Assembly: GCA_018829565.1 (NCBI GenBank)
Contig: JAHJTW010000049.1
Coordinates: 1-37,310 of the forward strand
DNA length: 37,310 nt
Source of the DNA: a bacterium
GTDB taxonomy: Bacteria; Krumholzibacteriota; Krumholzibacteriia; LZORAL124-64-63
Direction of reading: 5' to 3'
The position numbers and the translations under genes are program-made. Numbering within the stretch: position 1 is the first letter of the stretch; every line of letters begins with the position of its first letter. Shown here one piece after another: positions 24,825-32,239 of the stretch. Under the pieces are notes generated by a model. The model made no database searches and was not told the DNA's origin. It saw only the letters and a program-made list of their open reading frames with translations.

Positions 24825-25003
24825 GGGAATTCGATTTCAAAAATACAATACTGTCATTTTCTGGACAATTTTTGCACAGGAGTGTTGTCCCGGTGGAATT
24901 TTATACTTTACCAATCTAATCGGATTATGGTAGTATCATGAAACTCAATATCGCTTGTGCGGTACGGCCCCCTTTCCGAACCTGAGGTTCAGAGGTCTCT
25001 CGG
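24825..25003 (+). promoter_or_regulatory. AT-rich promoter-like island before the tagged secreted protein
   Basis: About 130 bp markedly richer in A/T than anything nearby. It contains TATACT (24902-24907), TTTACC-18 bp-TAGTAT (24907-24936) and TATCAT (24934-24939). Structure includes an interrupted inverted repeat GGACAA (24863-24868) / TTGTCC (24885-24890), TAATCGGATTA (near 24917-24927), and GAACCTGAGGTTC (near 24978-24990) just before the ribosome site. It is likely a regulated promoter region; exact start sites cannot be chosen. Confidence 0.4.
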
Positions 25004-26737
25004 ATGCAGAACCGGACACGACTTCATCTTCCTTTGGCCACGCCGGCAGCCATGGCCTTGCTCGCCCTTTTCGTTCTCGGCGGACCCGGCTTCAGGGGTG
25101 AGGCCGTGGGGGCCGAGATCACGGTGGTGAAGCCGGAATTCCTGGTCAACTCGATCCAGACCGCCGGCCGGCAGTCCCACCCCACCCTCGCCATGAACCA
25201 GGACGGGCTGATGCTGGTGGCATGGTCCACCCAGTCGTGGCTGGTCGAGGACATCAAGGCCCGCGCCTTCTTTGCCGACGGCGAACCCTGGACCGGGGAG
25301 TTCCCGGTCAACACCCTGGTCCGCGCCGGCACCCAGCATTCCCCCGATTCCGACAACAACGGGAGCAACCGCTGGGTGGTCGTGTGGGCGAGCTTCGAGG
25401 GTCTGGACCAGCACCGGGTTTACGCCAAGCTCTACTCCTCCACCAAGATCGACCAGCAGATCGAACTGTCCGTGGACGAGGATGTCTTCGCGCCCTCGAC
25501 CACCCGGACCAGGCCCGACGTCGCCATGTTCCCCAACGGGGAATTCATCGTGATCTGGGGCCGGACCGAGCCGGGGGGGTCCGAACTGGACACCTACGTC
25601 CGGCTGTTCGACAGCCTGGGCGCGCCCTTGACCGCCCCGGTCAAGATCAACCAGACCGCCTCCATCATTCCCCCCGACGGCTCCACGGGAACCCCCGATG
25701 TCGCCGTCCGCGAGGTCGCCGGGAGGATGACGGTCATCGCCGCCTGGGCCTGCTGGAAGAATCCCGCCGACCCCATCGCCGAGCTCCGCGCCCGTCGCTT
25801 CGATCTGCACGCGATGACCTTCGAGGACGAGTTCCAGGTCTCGCCCCCCGTCGGCCTGTACCACCAGGGCCGGCCCTCCCTGGACATCAACGCGCGGGGG
25901 GACGTCCTGGTGACCTGGCAGCAGCGAGATCCCAACGACATGCTCTACGACGTCCACGCCCGCAAGTACACCGAGGCCGATTCGACCTGGGGAGACGTGC
26001 TCGATCCCCCGGGCAACGACGAATTCGAGCAGCACCGCGCCCACGGCCGGCTCAGCGAAGCCGGGGGGATCGCCCTGGCCTGGACCCGGACCCACCCCCA
26101 GATCAGCGACGACATCTACCTGCAGATGTACGATCCCGCGGGGACTCCCCTTCTGGCGGACATCTACCGCGTGAACGACAACTACAGCAAGGTCCAGCGA
26201 CGCCCGTCCTTCGCCATGCTGGAATCCGGCGGCAACACCCGGATCGGGATGGTCTGGGAAAGCAGCACCGGCGACGGGGACAGTTACGGGATCTTCGGCG
26301 CCCTCCTGGATTTCGACGGGTTCCCCCCTGCCGGGGCGAAGCGATCGAAGGCACCGTTCACCGGCGCAGCACCCCCTGCCGCGGGCTGGGATGTCGCCAC
26401 CGAAGCCCTGGCCGATCCGGAACCGGCGCCTGGGTTCGATCCGGAAATGCCCGCCGCGGCGGCCGTCCGCCATTCGGCCTATCCCAATCCCTTCAATCCC
26501 ACCACGACCATCCGGTTCGAGCTGGAGCGGCCCGCCACGGTGGCCCTGGCCATCCATGACCTCGCCGGTCGGCGTGTCGCCACCCTGGCCGCCGCCGCCG
26601 AACTCGGCGGGGGCGCCCACGAGTACCGCTGGTCCGGAATGGACGACTCCGGACGGACCGTGGCCTCGGGGGCCTACGTGTACCGTCTGCAAGCGGGAGG
26701 AAATTCGGCAACGGGACGGTTGACTGTCATCAAATGA
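25004..26737 (+). CDS. Secreted protein with FlgD-Ig/T9SS-like C-terminal sorting domain
   Basis: 577-residue exported protein with an N-terminal signal region (hydrophobic core about residues 16-27, cleavage probably after VGA near 37). The middle 430 residues are a series of beta-strand repeats of the type RPDVAMFPNGEFIVIWGR and RPSLDINARGDVLVTWQQ, probably a beta-propeller. A Pro/Ala linker (about 450-485) leads to a C-terminal domain with SAYPNPFNPTTTIRFEL, LAGRRVATL and GAYVYRLQAGG. This is the FlgD-Ig-like / por secretion-type domain that directs proteins to the type IX system in Bacteroidetes and is abundant in related phyla. No secretion-system gene is in the window. GAGG lies about 8 nt before the ATG. 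It is followed by a strong terminator. Confidence 0.85.
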   Translation: MQNRTRLHLPLATPAAMALLALFVLGGPGFRGEAVGAEITVVKPEFLVNSIQTAGRQSHPTLAMNQDGLMLVAWSTQSWLVEDIKARAFFADGEPWTGEFPVNTLVRAGTQHSPDSDNNGSNRWVVVWASFEGLDQHRVYAKLYSSTKIDQQIELSVDEDVFAPSTTRTRPDVAMFPNGEFIVIWGRTEPGGSELDTYVRLFDSLGAPLTAPVKINQTASIIPPDGSTGTPDVAVREVAGRMTVIAAWACWKNPADPIAELRARRFDLHAMTFEDEFQVSPPVGLYHQGRPSLDINARGDVLVTWQQRDPNDMLYDVHARKYTEADSTWGDVLDPPGNDEFEQHRAHGRLSEAGGIALAWTRTHPQISDDIYLQMYDPAGTPLLADIYRVNDNYSKVQRRPSFAMLESGGNTRIGMVWESSTGDGDSYGIFGALLDFDGFPPAGAKRSKAPFTGAAPPAAGWDVATEALADPEPAPGFDPEMPAAAAVRHSAYPNPFNPTTTIRFELERPATVALAIHDLAGRRVATLAAAAELGGGAHEYRWSGMDDSGRTVASGAYVYRLQAGGNSATGRLTVIK

Positions 26738-26788
26738 TTCCGTATCCATAGGGCACGGTTCCCACCTGGACTTTCACGGAATCCCGGC

Positions 26789-26826
26789 GAAGCAGGCCGT
26801 TCCCCTTCGGCCTGCTTCTGCTTTTC
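26789..26826 (+). terminator. Intrinsic terminator of the tagged secreted protein gene
   Basis: GAAGCAGGCCG (26789-26799) and CGGCCTGCTTC (26808-26818) form a perfect 11-bp stem with an 8-nt loop, followed by TGCTTTTC. It lies about 50 bp past the stop at 26737. On the minus strand no T-run follows, so it appears one-directional. Confidence 0.88.
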
Positions 26827-26846
26827 CGGCCGGAGGGCTGATCCGC

Positions 26847-27356
26847 TCATTCTCCCGCGTACGCATCGAGAGCCGCTTCGACGGTTGGGTATTCCGCCGT
26901 TGCCGCGACCTGGTCGAACGCCTTCCGCCACTGCAGCTCCTGTTCCGGCGTTTCCACGCGGCATGCCCAACCGGCCAAGGCCAGGATGGTCGCCGATTCG
27001 GACTGTTTCCGGACCGCCAGATCCAGGATCTCCTCCAGCAACGGGCACTCGTGGTCGGATTCCTCGGCGATGGTCGCGATTCCCATGAAGACTCCGGTGT
27101 TGGACCCGACGGTGACGATGAAATCGGCGGCCCTGGCGATGACCGCGATGTTGTGCCGGGCCTTGATGACCTTGCCCCCGCACACGAATACCGGTGCCTG
27201 ATTGGACCGGGCGCCCACCAGCGTTCCGCCCACGGACTTCATGGCCTTCACCTTGGGGACGAAATCGGGACTGCGGGCGACAATCAGCGCCCAGACCAGG
27301 AAGACCGCGAGCCCGGCCCATCCGATGGTCTTCATCAGGGATCGTCCGGACTTCAT
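26847..27356 (-). CDS. Membrane-anchored protein of unknown function, coupled to the TrmO-cysteine synthase fusion
   Basis: 169 residues. A single N-terminal transmembrane segment (MKTIGWAGLAVFLVWALIVA, about residues 8-27) is followed by a soluble domain. Its most regular part is APVFVCGGKVIKARHNIAVI through ADFIVTVGSNTGVFMG, and the C-terminal half is helical and acidic (LQWRKAFDQVAATAEYPTVE). The start ATG at 27356 overlaps the stop of the upstream fusion gene as ATGA, so it is translated as its partner, with GGAGG ten bases before. A second in-frame ATG at 27335 would still keep the membrane segment. I do not recognise the family. Two cysteines (VCGGK and EC/WAC region) might bind metal or a cofactor, but that is speculation. 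Confidence 0.7.
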   Translation of the reverse strand: MKSGRSLMKTIGWAGLAVFLVWALIVARSPDFVPKVKAMKSVGGTLVGARSNQAPVFVCGGKVIKARHNIAVIARAADFIVTVGSNTGVFMGIATIAEESDHECPLLEEILDLAVRKQSESATILALAGWACRVETPEQELQWRKAFDQVAATAEYPTVEAALDAYAGE

Positions 27357-28756
27357 CGGTTCCCATCCTCCAGGTACAGGGCCGTGCTCAGGTACTTCAG
27401 GCCCGAATCGCAGGCCACGGTCACGATCGTCCGCTCGGGGCCGAATTCGCGCGCCAGACGCAGCGCCACCGCCACGTTGCCGCCGGTCGAAGTGCCGGCG
27501 AAGATCCCCTCGGTCCGCGCCAGCGCCCGGGCCGTCGCCATCGCCTCCTCGGTGGTGACGGTCTCGATGGCGTCCGCCACCCCTTCTGTCCACAAGGGCA
27601 CCACGAAGCCGGCGCCCACGCCCTCGATCCTGTGGGATCCCGTCGGACCGCCCGACAGCACCGCCGATTCGGCGGGCTCGACCGCCACGATCCTCACCCG
27701 CGGGTCATGGGCCCGCAGCCGGGCGGCGATCCCCCGCAGCGATCCGCAGGTGCCCACGCTCTGGACGAAAGCGTCCACCCGTCCTCCGGTCTGCTGCACG
27801 ATCTCCTCGCCCATCTTCTGGTAGCTGGCCAGCTGATCGGTGTTGTGAAGCTGATCCGTCCAGTAGCTGCCCGGTTCCTCGGCCAGCTTGCGAGCCGTAT
27901 CGACCATCTCGCGGGTCAGGGCCGCGGTCATCCCCCCGGCCTCGCTGGGCACGATGGTCAGCCTGGCGCCGAGGGCCTCCATGTGGTCCCGCTTCTCGCG
28001 GCTGAAGGCGTCGGAGGTCACGATGCGCAGGGGAATGCCCTTGACCGCGCAGACGTAGGCCAGCGACACGCCCGTGCTGCCGCCGGTGTACTCGACCACC
28101 GATCCGCCCGGCTGCAGGCGGCCGTCCCGCTCGGCGGCCTCGACCATCGCGAGCGCCATCCGGTCCTTCATGCTGCCGGTGGGGTTCTCGTATTCGAGCT
28201 TCAGGAAGATGCGGGCGCTGCCCTCGGGGACCATCCGCCGCAGCGCGTACAGGCGGGTGCCGCCGATCAGGGACAGGCCGTCCCGGCCGAACCGGTCGTC
28301 CGACCGCCTCTCCTGCACCTTCCCCCCGGCCCGTTCCAGCCAGCCCGTGCGGCAATCCGTGGGCGCATCGAAGTCCGGCACGTAGGGTTTGATGTCCAGC
28401 AGGGGCGTGCCGTCCAGGACGTCGATCCCGTCGACGAACAGATCGCTTCCCTCGATCCGCTCCAGGCGGACGACCGACAGCCCGATGGCGTTCGGCCGCC
28501 GGGGCGCGCGCGTGGCGAACAGACCCCGCGGCCGGGAGTCGAGGAACGGAACCACCTCGAGGTCGTGGCCCTCGCTGCGGTGGAACCGGTAGAGCAGGAT
28601 CACGTGGGAGAAGCCGTCCAGGTCCCGCAGGCCGGCGATGAATTCCGGTCGGACCTCCACCCGGCCCTTGACGCCCGCGGCGCCCGTCGGCTGGATGGGC
28701 ATCCCCTCCCGTGAAGTGAAGGGGCTGTGGATGATGCCGATCGGCAGGAATTCCAT
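27353..28756 (-). CDS. In-frame fusion of TrmO/TsaA tRNA-methyltransferase domain and PLP-dependent cysteine synthase domain
   Basis: 467-residue two-domain protein. Residues ~1-140 form a TsaA/TrmO domain, the SAM-dependent N6-methyltransferase that turns t6A37 of tRNA into m6t6A37. Motifs are GVKGRVEVRPEF, HVILLYRFHR, PRGLFATRAPRRPNAIGLSV and DGTPLLDIKPYVPDFD. A charged linker (~141-158) leads to a type II PLP domain (~160-467). It begins IGGTRLYAL and continues with the PLP lysine Lys197 in NPTGSMKDR, the substrate loop TGGSTG (224-229) and the phosphate-binding GTSTGGN near the C-terminus. This is the cysteine synthase family, normally making cysteine from O-acetylserine (or phosphoserine) and sulfide. 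Both halves look intact. It ends with an ATGA overlap to the next gene. Confidence 0.9.
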   Translation of the reverse strand: MEFLPIGIIHSPFTSREGMPIQPTGAAGVKGRVEVRPEFIAGLRDLDGFSHVILLYRFHRSEGHDLEVVPFLDSRPRGLFATRAPRRPNAIGLSVVRLERIEGSDLFVDGIDVLDGTPLLDIKPYVPDFDAPTDCRTGWLERAGGKVQERRSDDRFGRDGLSLIGGTRLYALRRMVPEGSARIFLKLEYENPTGSMKDRMALAMVEAAERDGRLQPGGSVVEYTGGSTGVSLAYVCAVKGIPLRIVTSDAFSREKRDHMEALGARLTIVPSEAGGMTAALTREMVDTARKLAEEPGSYWTDQLHNTDQLASYQKMGEEIVQQTGGRVDAFVQSVGTCGSLRGIAARLRAHDPRVRIVAVEPAESAVLSGGPTGSHRIEGVGAGFVVPLWTEGVADAIETVTTEEAMATARALARTEGIFAGTSTGGNVAVALRLAREFGPERTIVTVACDSGLKYLSTALYLEDGNR

Positions 28757-28770
28757 GCCCTACCCCGATC

Positions 28771-29178
28771 TCAGGATTGCGGTGCGCCGACCGACTTCCG
28801 GTGGGCGAGGGAAACACCCAGGGGAAGGGCCACCACGTTCTCGGCGAACTGGAGCATCCACAGGGCCGCGATGTTGCCGAACGAGGTCAGATACCCGGCA
28901 ACCATGAAATGAAAAAGGGTGAAGGCGATCCCGCCGAGGGGAAAGGCGAGCAGGAAGACCGCCATGAACCGGCTTCCTTCGGCCCGGGGGTGCCGGCGCT
29001 GGATTCGACCGGCCACCGGGGCGACCAGCGTGATTCCCGAGATCAACGTCACCGGTACCTGGATGAGCAATTGATCGCTGCCGCCGGTCAGCTTGAAGAA
29101 CCAGAAGCCCAGCACAGCCGACGCCAGGTTCAGGACGGCGACGAGCAGGGCGGCGCCGGCGATTCTATTCTTGTCCAT
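28771..29178 (-). CDS. Small integral membrane protein, unknown function
   Basis: 135 residues with four hydrophobic segments (about 5-27, 37-55, 72-95, 99-120), an all-membrane protein without soluble domains. The start ATG at 29178 has GGAG six bases upstream, better than the alternative at 29202. It sits 14 bp before the TrmO-cysteine synthase fusion on the same strand, so the two are probably co-transcribed. The short loops carry few charges apart from GRIQRRHPRAEGSR. I do not recognise the family; DUF-type four-helix proteins of this size are common and mostly uncharacterised. Confidence 0.7.
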   Translation of the reverse strand: MDKNRIAGAALLVAVLNLASAVLGFWFFKLTGGSDQLLIQVPVTLISGITLVAPVAGRIQRRHPRAEGSRFMAVFLLAFPLGGIAFTLFHFMVAGYLTSFGNIAALWMLQFAENVVALPLGVSLAHRKSVGAPQS

Positions 29179-29244
29179 GAAGTGCTCCCCCTTGGCCCTC
29201 ATCGTACCACGACCTGGATCGAAGATCCTGCTAGCTTCGACGGT

Positions 29245-30462
29245 TCAGGACCTGACTCTCAGCAGGACGACCTCCGCCGCCGGCCCTTCGTCATCGCCGG
29301 CCTCGGCCGCCTTGCCGAACCCACGAAAATGGGCCAGCCGTCCATCCTCCATCAACACCATCCGGTCGCCTGCCGTGAACCCGTCCACCCGGAGATGGAT
29401 CCTGCGCACCAGCCCGCCATCGGCATCGAACTCGTCGAAGCAGGCGGCCGCACCGGGCCGGGGCTCCACCCCCGGGGGTTCCACCCAGAGCCGTCCGTCC
29501 GGACGCCAGCGGATGCGGCCCACCGCCGGGTGGGTGTCCAGCGCATGGCAATCCTCGGTTCCGCCCAGATCCTTCCAGGCCTCCTGGACTTCCTCCTTCG
29601 ATCGCCGGCGCAACGCCCACTCGCGGTGCAGCACGAGCCCGTCGCCACCGGGGTCCCGGACCACCACCAGCCATTGGTCCCGCTCCGGGGCGAAGGCCAC
29701 CCGCCCCTCGCCGGAGATATCGCAGCGTCCCGAGGCGTAGGGCTCGAAGTAGGACCGTTCGTCGATGGTCATGTCGCTCATGTCCTCCCGAACGGTCCGG
29801 CCCGCAAGAACGGTCCGCTCCCCGCCGGCTGGGTCGATCTCCGCCAGTTCCTGGATCCGGAAGGCGCCGTCCTTGCCCACCTCCATCCCGCTGCTGGCGA
29901 TCAGCAGGCGGTCGGCCGCGCACCGGAGCTCCCGGACCGAGGCCACCGGCAGCGCTCCGGGTTCCCCTGCGCCCAGGAGGATTCCTGCCGGCTGGTCCTC
30001 GCGGTCGATCATCACGATCCTGCCCGTGCCCCCGAACTGGATGGCGCCGGCGGGCGCGCCCTCGCAGGCGCCGAGGCGGCCGTCCGCCAGGCCGAAGACG
30101 CGGTAGGCGCCGGGCAGGTCGCCGGGGCCGTCCCCCGGCCTGCCGGCGATCCGTTGCACCGTTCCATCGGGACCCACGACCAGGATGCGAACCAGCTGGA
30201 CGTCGCCCAGCAGCACCGTCCCACCTGGGCCCGGAGCCGCCGTCTCGATGCGACCGACCACGGTCGCGGCGTCCACCCCGCAGTCCAGTCGCCACAGGAC
30301 TTCCGTTTCGAGAGCGACCTCGACGGGAGGGGCTTCGGGCGCCTCGACCACCCGGTAGGAAGACCAGAAGGGCTCGACGGGATCGGGGCCGCCGAAGACC
30401 GGCCCCGGAATCGCCGCAAGAAGAGCGAGAAGGAACGAACCGCGATGGGGAAACCGCGTCAT
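29245..30462 (-). CDS. Exported 6-bladed beta-propeller protein
   Basis: 405-residue paralogue of the protein at 14847. Signal peptide MTRFPHRGSFLLALLAAIPG is followed by blade-like repeats (VLLGDVQLVRILVVGPDG, GRPGDGPGDLPGAYRVFGL, GRVAFAPERDQWLVVVRDPGG, GRLWVEPPGVEP). The D-G-P-G motif and the tail helix SKEEVQEAWKDLG correspond in order to those in the 14847 gene product. Its ATG (30462-30460) overlaps the stop of the DUF4386 gene as ATGA, so translation is probably coupled. No catalytic residues can be assigned; a binding or scaffold role outside the inner membrane is likely. Confidence 0.78.
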   Translation of the reverse strand: MTRFPHRGSFLLALLAAIPGPVFGGPDPVEPFWSSYRVVEAPEAPPVEVALETEVLWRLDCGVDAATVVGRIETAAPGPGGTVLLGDVQLVRILVVGPDGTVQRIAGRPGDGPGDLPGAYRVFGLADGRLGACEGAPAGAIQFGGTGRIVMIDREDQPAGILLGAGEPGALPVASVRELRCAADRLLIASSGMEVGKDGAFRIQELAEIDPAGGERTVLAGRTVREDMSDMTIDERSYFEPYASGRCDISGEGRVAFAPERDQWLVVVRDPGGDGLVLHREWALRRRSKEEVQEAWKDLGGTEDCHALDTHPAVGRIRWRPDGRLWVEPPGVEPRPGAAACFDEFDADGGLVRRIHLRVDGFTAGDRMVLMEDGRLAHFRGFGKAAEAGDDEGPAAEVVLLRVRS

Positions 30463-31172
30463 TGATGAGACCCCCGATGGAAAGGTCCTGAAGCCTTGAC
30501 CAGCAACCATCCGCACAGCGCAAGTTCGCCGATGAGCGGAACCGCGTAGAAGGGGGCGACGGCCGATGCGAAAAGGGGAAACAGGAAGAGGGTGAAGCTG
30601 CCCACGATGTAGACGGCGCCCGCCAGCACCATCAGGATGCCGAGTATGCGGGGAACGTTCGCCGACCTCGCCAGCAGATAGCCCAGGACCAGGCAGTGGA
30701 CCCCGAAGAACACCAGCCCCAGATCGTAACCGTGACGGTGGACGTCCATGAAGAACAGGGCCAGGGCGTGAGACTGGTCCTGCGTGAAGGGGCCGGGGGC
30801 CGCGCCGCCGGTCACCAGGAGCAGGGCCGCCATCTGGTTCAGCATGTTGACCCCGTAGATCGCCGTCCCGGTCAGGCGGAATCCCGCCGCGACCAGGGAC
30901 AGCGTCCGGTTCACCGGCCGCAGCAGGACGAACAGGAGCGCCGCCACCGCCACGTCGCACAGGAACACCACGATGTCGCTGACGAATCCGATCCGGAACA
31001 GCATTTCCGACCGCACGATGTTGGCGGCGGTGGCCGCGGCATCGCCCCGCACCACGAGCTGCGACCGGACGCCGACCTCGCTGAAGATCCCCAGCACGAT
31101 GATGATCAGATAGAGGAAGCCTGCTGCGCGGGCGTACCGCCCCTGCGGCGAAACCGCCGGGATGTTCGTCAT
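30459..31172 (-). CDS. DUF4386 family membrane protein
   Basis: 237 residues with six to seven hydrophobic helices. The start AAGFLYLIIIVLGIFSEVGVRS, the middle FRIGFVSDIVVFLCDVAVA and LRPVNRTLSLVAAGFRL are characteristic of DUF4386, an integral membrane family without a known function. It lies one base after the stop of the DUF1579-like gene and overlaps the following propeller gene by 4 bp, so the three form one translationally linked unit (32136 to 29245). GGGGA lies just before the ATG. Confidence 0.85.
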   Translation of the reverse strand: MTNIPAVSPQGRYARAAGFLYLIIIVLGIFSEVGVRSQLVVRGDAAATAANIVRSEMLFRIGFVSDIVVFLCDVAVAALLFVLLRPVNRTLSLVAAGFRLTGTAIYGVNMLNQMAALLLVTGGAAPGPFTQDQSHALALFFMDVHRHGYDLGLVFFGVHCLVLGYLLARSANVPRILGILMVLAGAVYIVGSFTLFLFPLFASAVAPFYAVPLIGELALCGWLLVKASGPFHRGSHQ

Positions 31173-31173
31173 G

Positions 31174-32136
31174 CTAATCCCCGCTGGGTTGAACTATCCG
31201 GAATTCCAGCATGATCTCGCCCCGGTACCGGATCTTCCAGACCCCCGTATCGGATTCTGCCGCTCCCGCACCCTCAACCTCGACACGATAGGCGCCCGGG
31301 TCGACCCCGGTGAAGGGATAGGTCGCAATGACCCCTTCGTCCTCCGAGTACCGGATGACCTCGAAATCGCAGATCTCGTCGCAGAGCGCCATCGGGGTCA
31401 ACCAGGAATGCGGATTGGGCCGGTTGGGCCCGGACCTGAAATTGCCGTCGGTCGATTCGGTGAAGTATTCACGGGCCGCCATCTCGATTTCGGCAGGTGT
31501 CCGGTCGATAAAGGGGATCAGTTTCACCGGGCCGGTATCGTACCTGCTCCACCGGCGACGCGGGCTGCTGTCTGTCTCGTTGGAGCTCGGCTCGCCGCCG
31601 AACCCTTCCAGCCGCCGCTCCGGGGCGCGGGTCAAGGTGACCCGTGCGAATTCCCGCTTCACATCCCCGCGCTGGTTGTCGATGGCCATGGTCCAGACGT
31701 TCCGATCCTTGTGGTAGCTGAAGGTGTTCAGGATGGCCGTGTCGGGCCCGGTGTTGAAGACGAAGGGCAGGCTGTCCCCCTCGCGAACCGCATGACCGAA
31801 GGCGCCGTCCACCAGCCCCCCGCCGCCGGTCGAGTCGAGCCACTGGCAAACGTATCGGCTGGTCTGGTCATTCCAGCCGATCATGACGATGGCCTCGTAC
31901 ACGGGCTTGCCTTCGGCATCCGTTTCCCGGGACGTCTCGGTCAGGCGAAGGTAGTAGTGGTTCAAGACCCACTCGGCCTCGATGTCGTGCACCACCGGGC
32001 CGCCGGCGATGGTGCCGGTCATGACCCAGGTTCCTGCCAGCTTGTCGACCAGGGGATCGTGCCAGCCGGGGCCGTCGCCAAGCGACAGGGCGGGCACGAG
32101 AAGGACCAGGGCCATCGCCCACAGCAACGTCTTCAT
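31174..32136 (-). CDS. Exported DUF1579-like protein
   Basis: 320-residue protein with a signal peptide (MKTLLWAMALVLLVPALSLGDG). The N-terminal domain (WHDPLVDKLAGTWVMTGTIAGGPVVHDIEAEW) resembles the DUF1579/lipocalin-like beta-barrel opening in which LxGxW is followed by a chain of strands (EAIVMIGWNDQTSRYVCQWLDSTG). The C-terminal half (from about residue 200) is a second part with WSRYDTGPVKLIPFIDRTPA and a final beta-rich segment. That half is not part of ordinary DUF1579 proteins, which are about 160-190 residues. First gene of a three-gene unit with DUF4386 and the propeller. Ligand unknown. Confidence 0.7.
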   Translation of the reverse strand: MKTLLWAMALVLLVPALSLGDGPGWHDPLVDKLAGTWVMTGTIAGGPVVHDIEAEWVLNHYYLRLTETSRETDAEGKPVYEAIVMIGWNDQTSRYVCQWLDSTGGGGLVDGAFGHAVREGDSLPFVFNTGPDTAILNTFSYHKDRNVWTMAIDNQRGDVKREFARVTLTRAPERRLEGFGGEPSSNETDSSPRRRWSRYDTGPVKLIPFIDRTPAEIEMAAREYFTESTDGNFRSGPNRPNPHSWLTPMALCDEICDFEVIRYSEDEGVIATYPFTGVDPGAYRVEVEGAGAAESDTGVWKIRYRGEIMLEFRIVQPSGD

Positions 32137-32239
32137 CGGGGCATGCCTTTCCGGTTCCGGGCCCGGGACGGATGACTTCCATCCCAGGACCCCACACTAC
32201 GCGAAGCGGGTGACCGAAGTCCACCCCCCGGGGCCCGAA

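Noticed and set aside
24938-24985. 15-codon frame MKLNIACAVRPPFRT before the secreted protein
   Set aside because: No ribosome-binding site and the ATG overlaps a promoter-like box; mentioned only within the AT-rich island.
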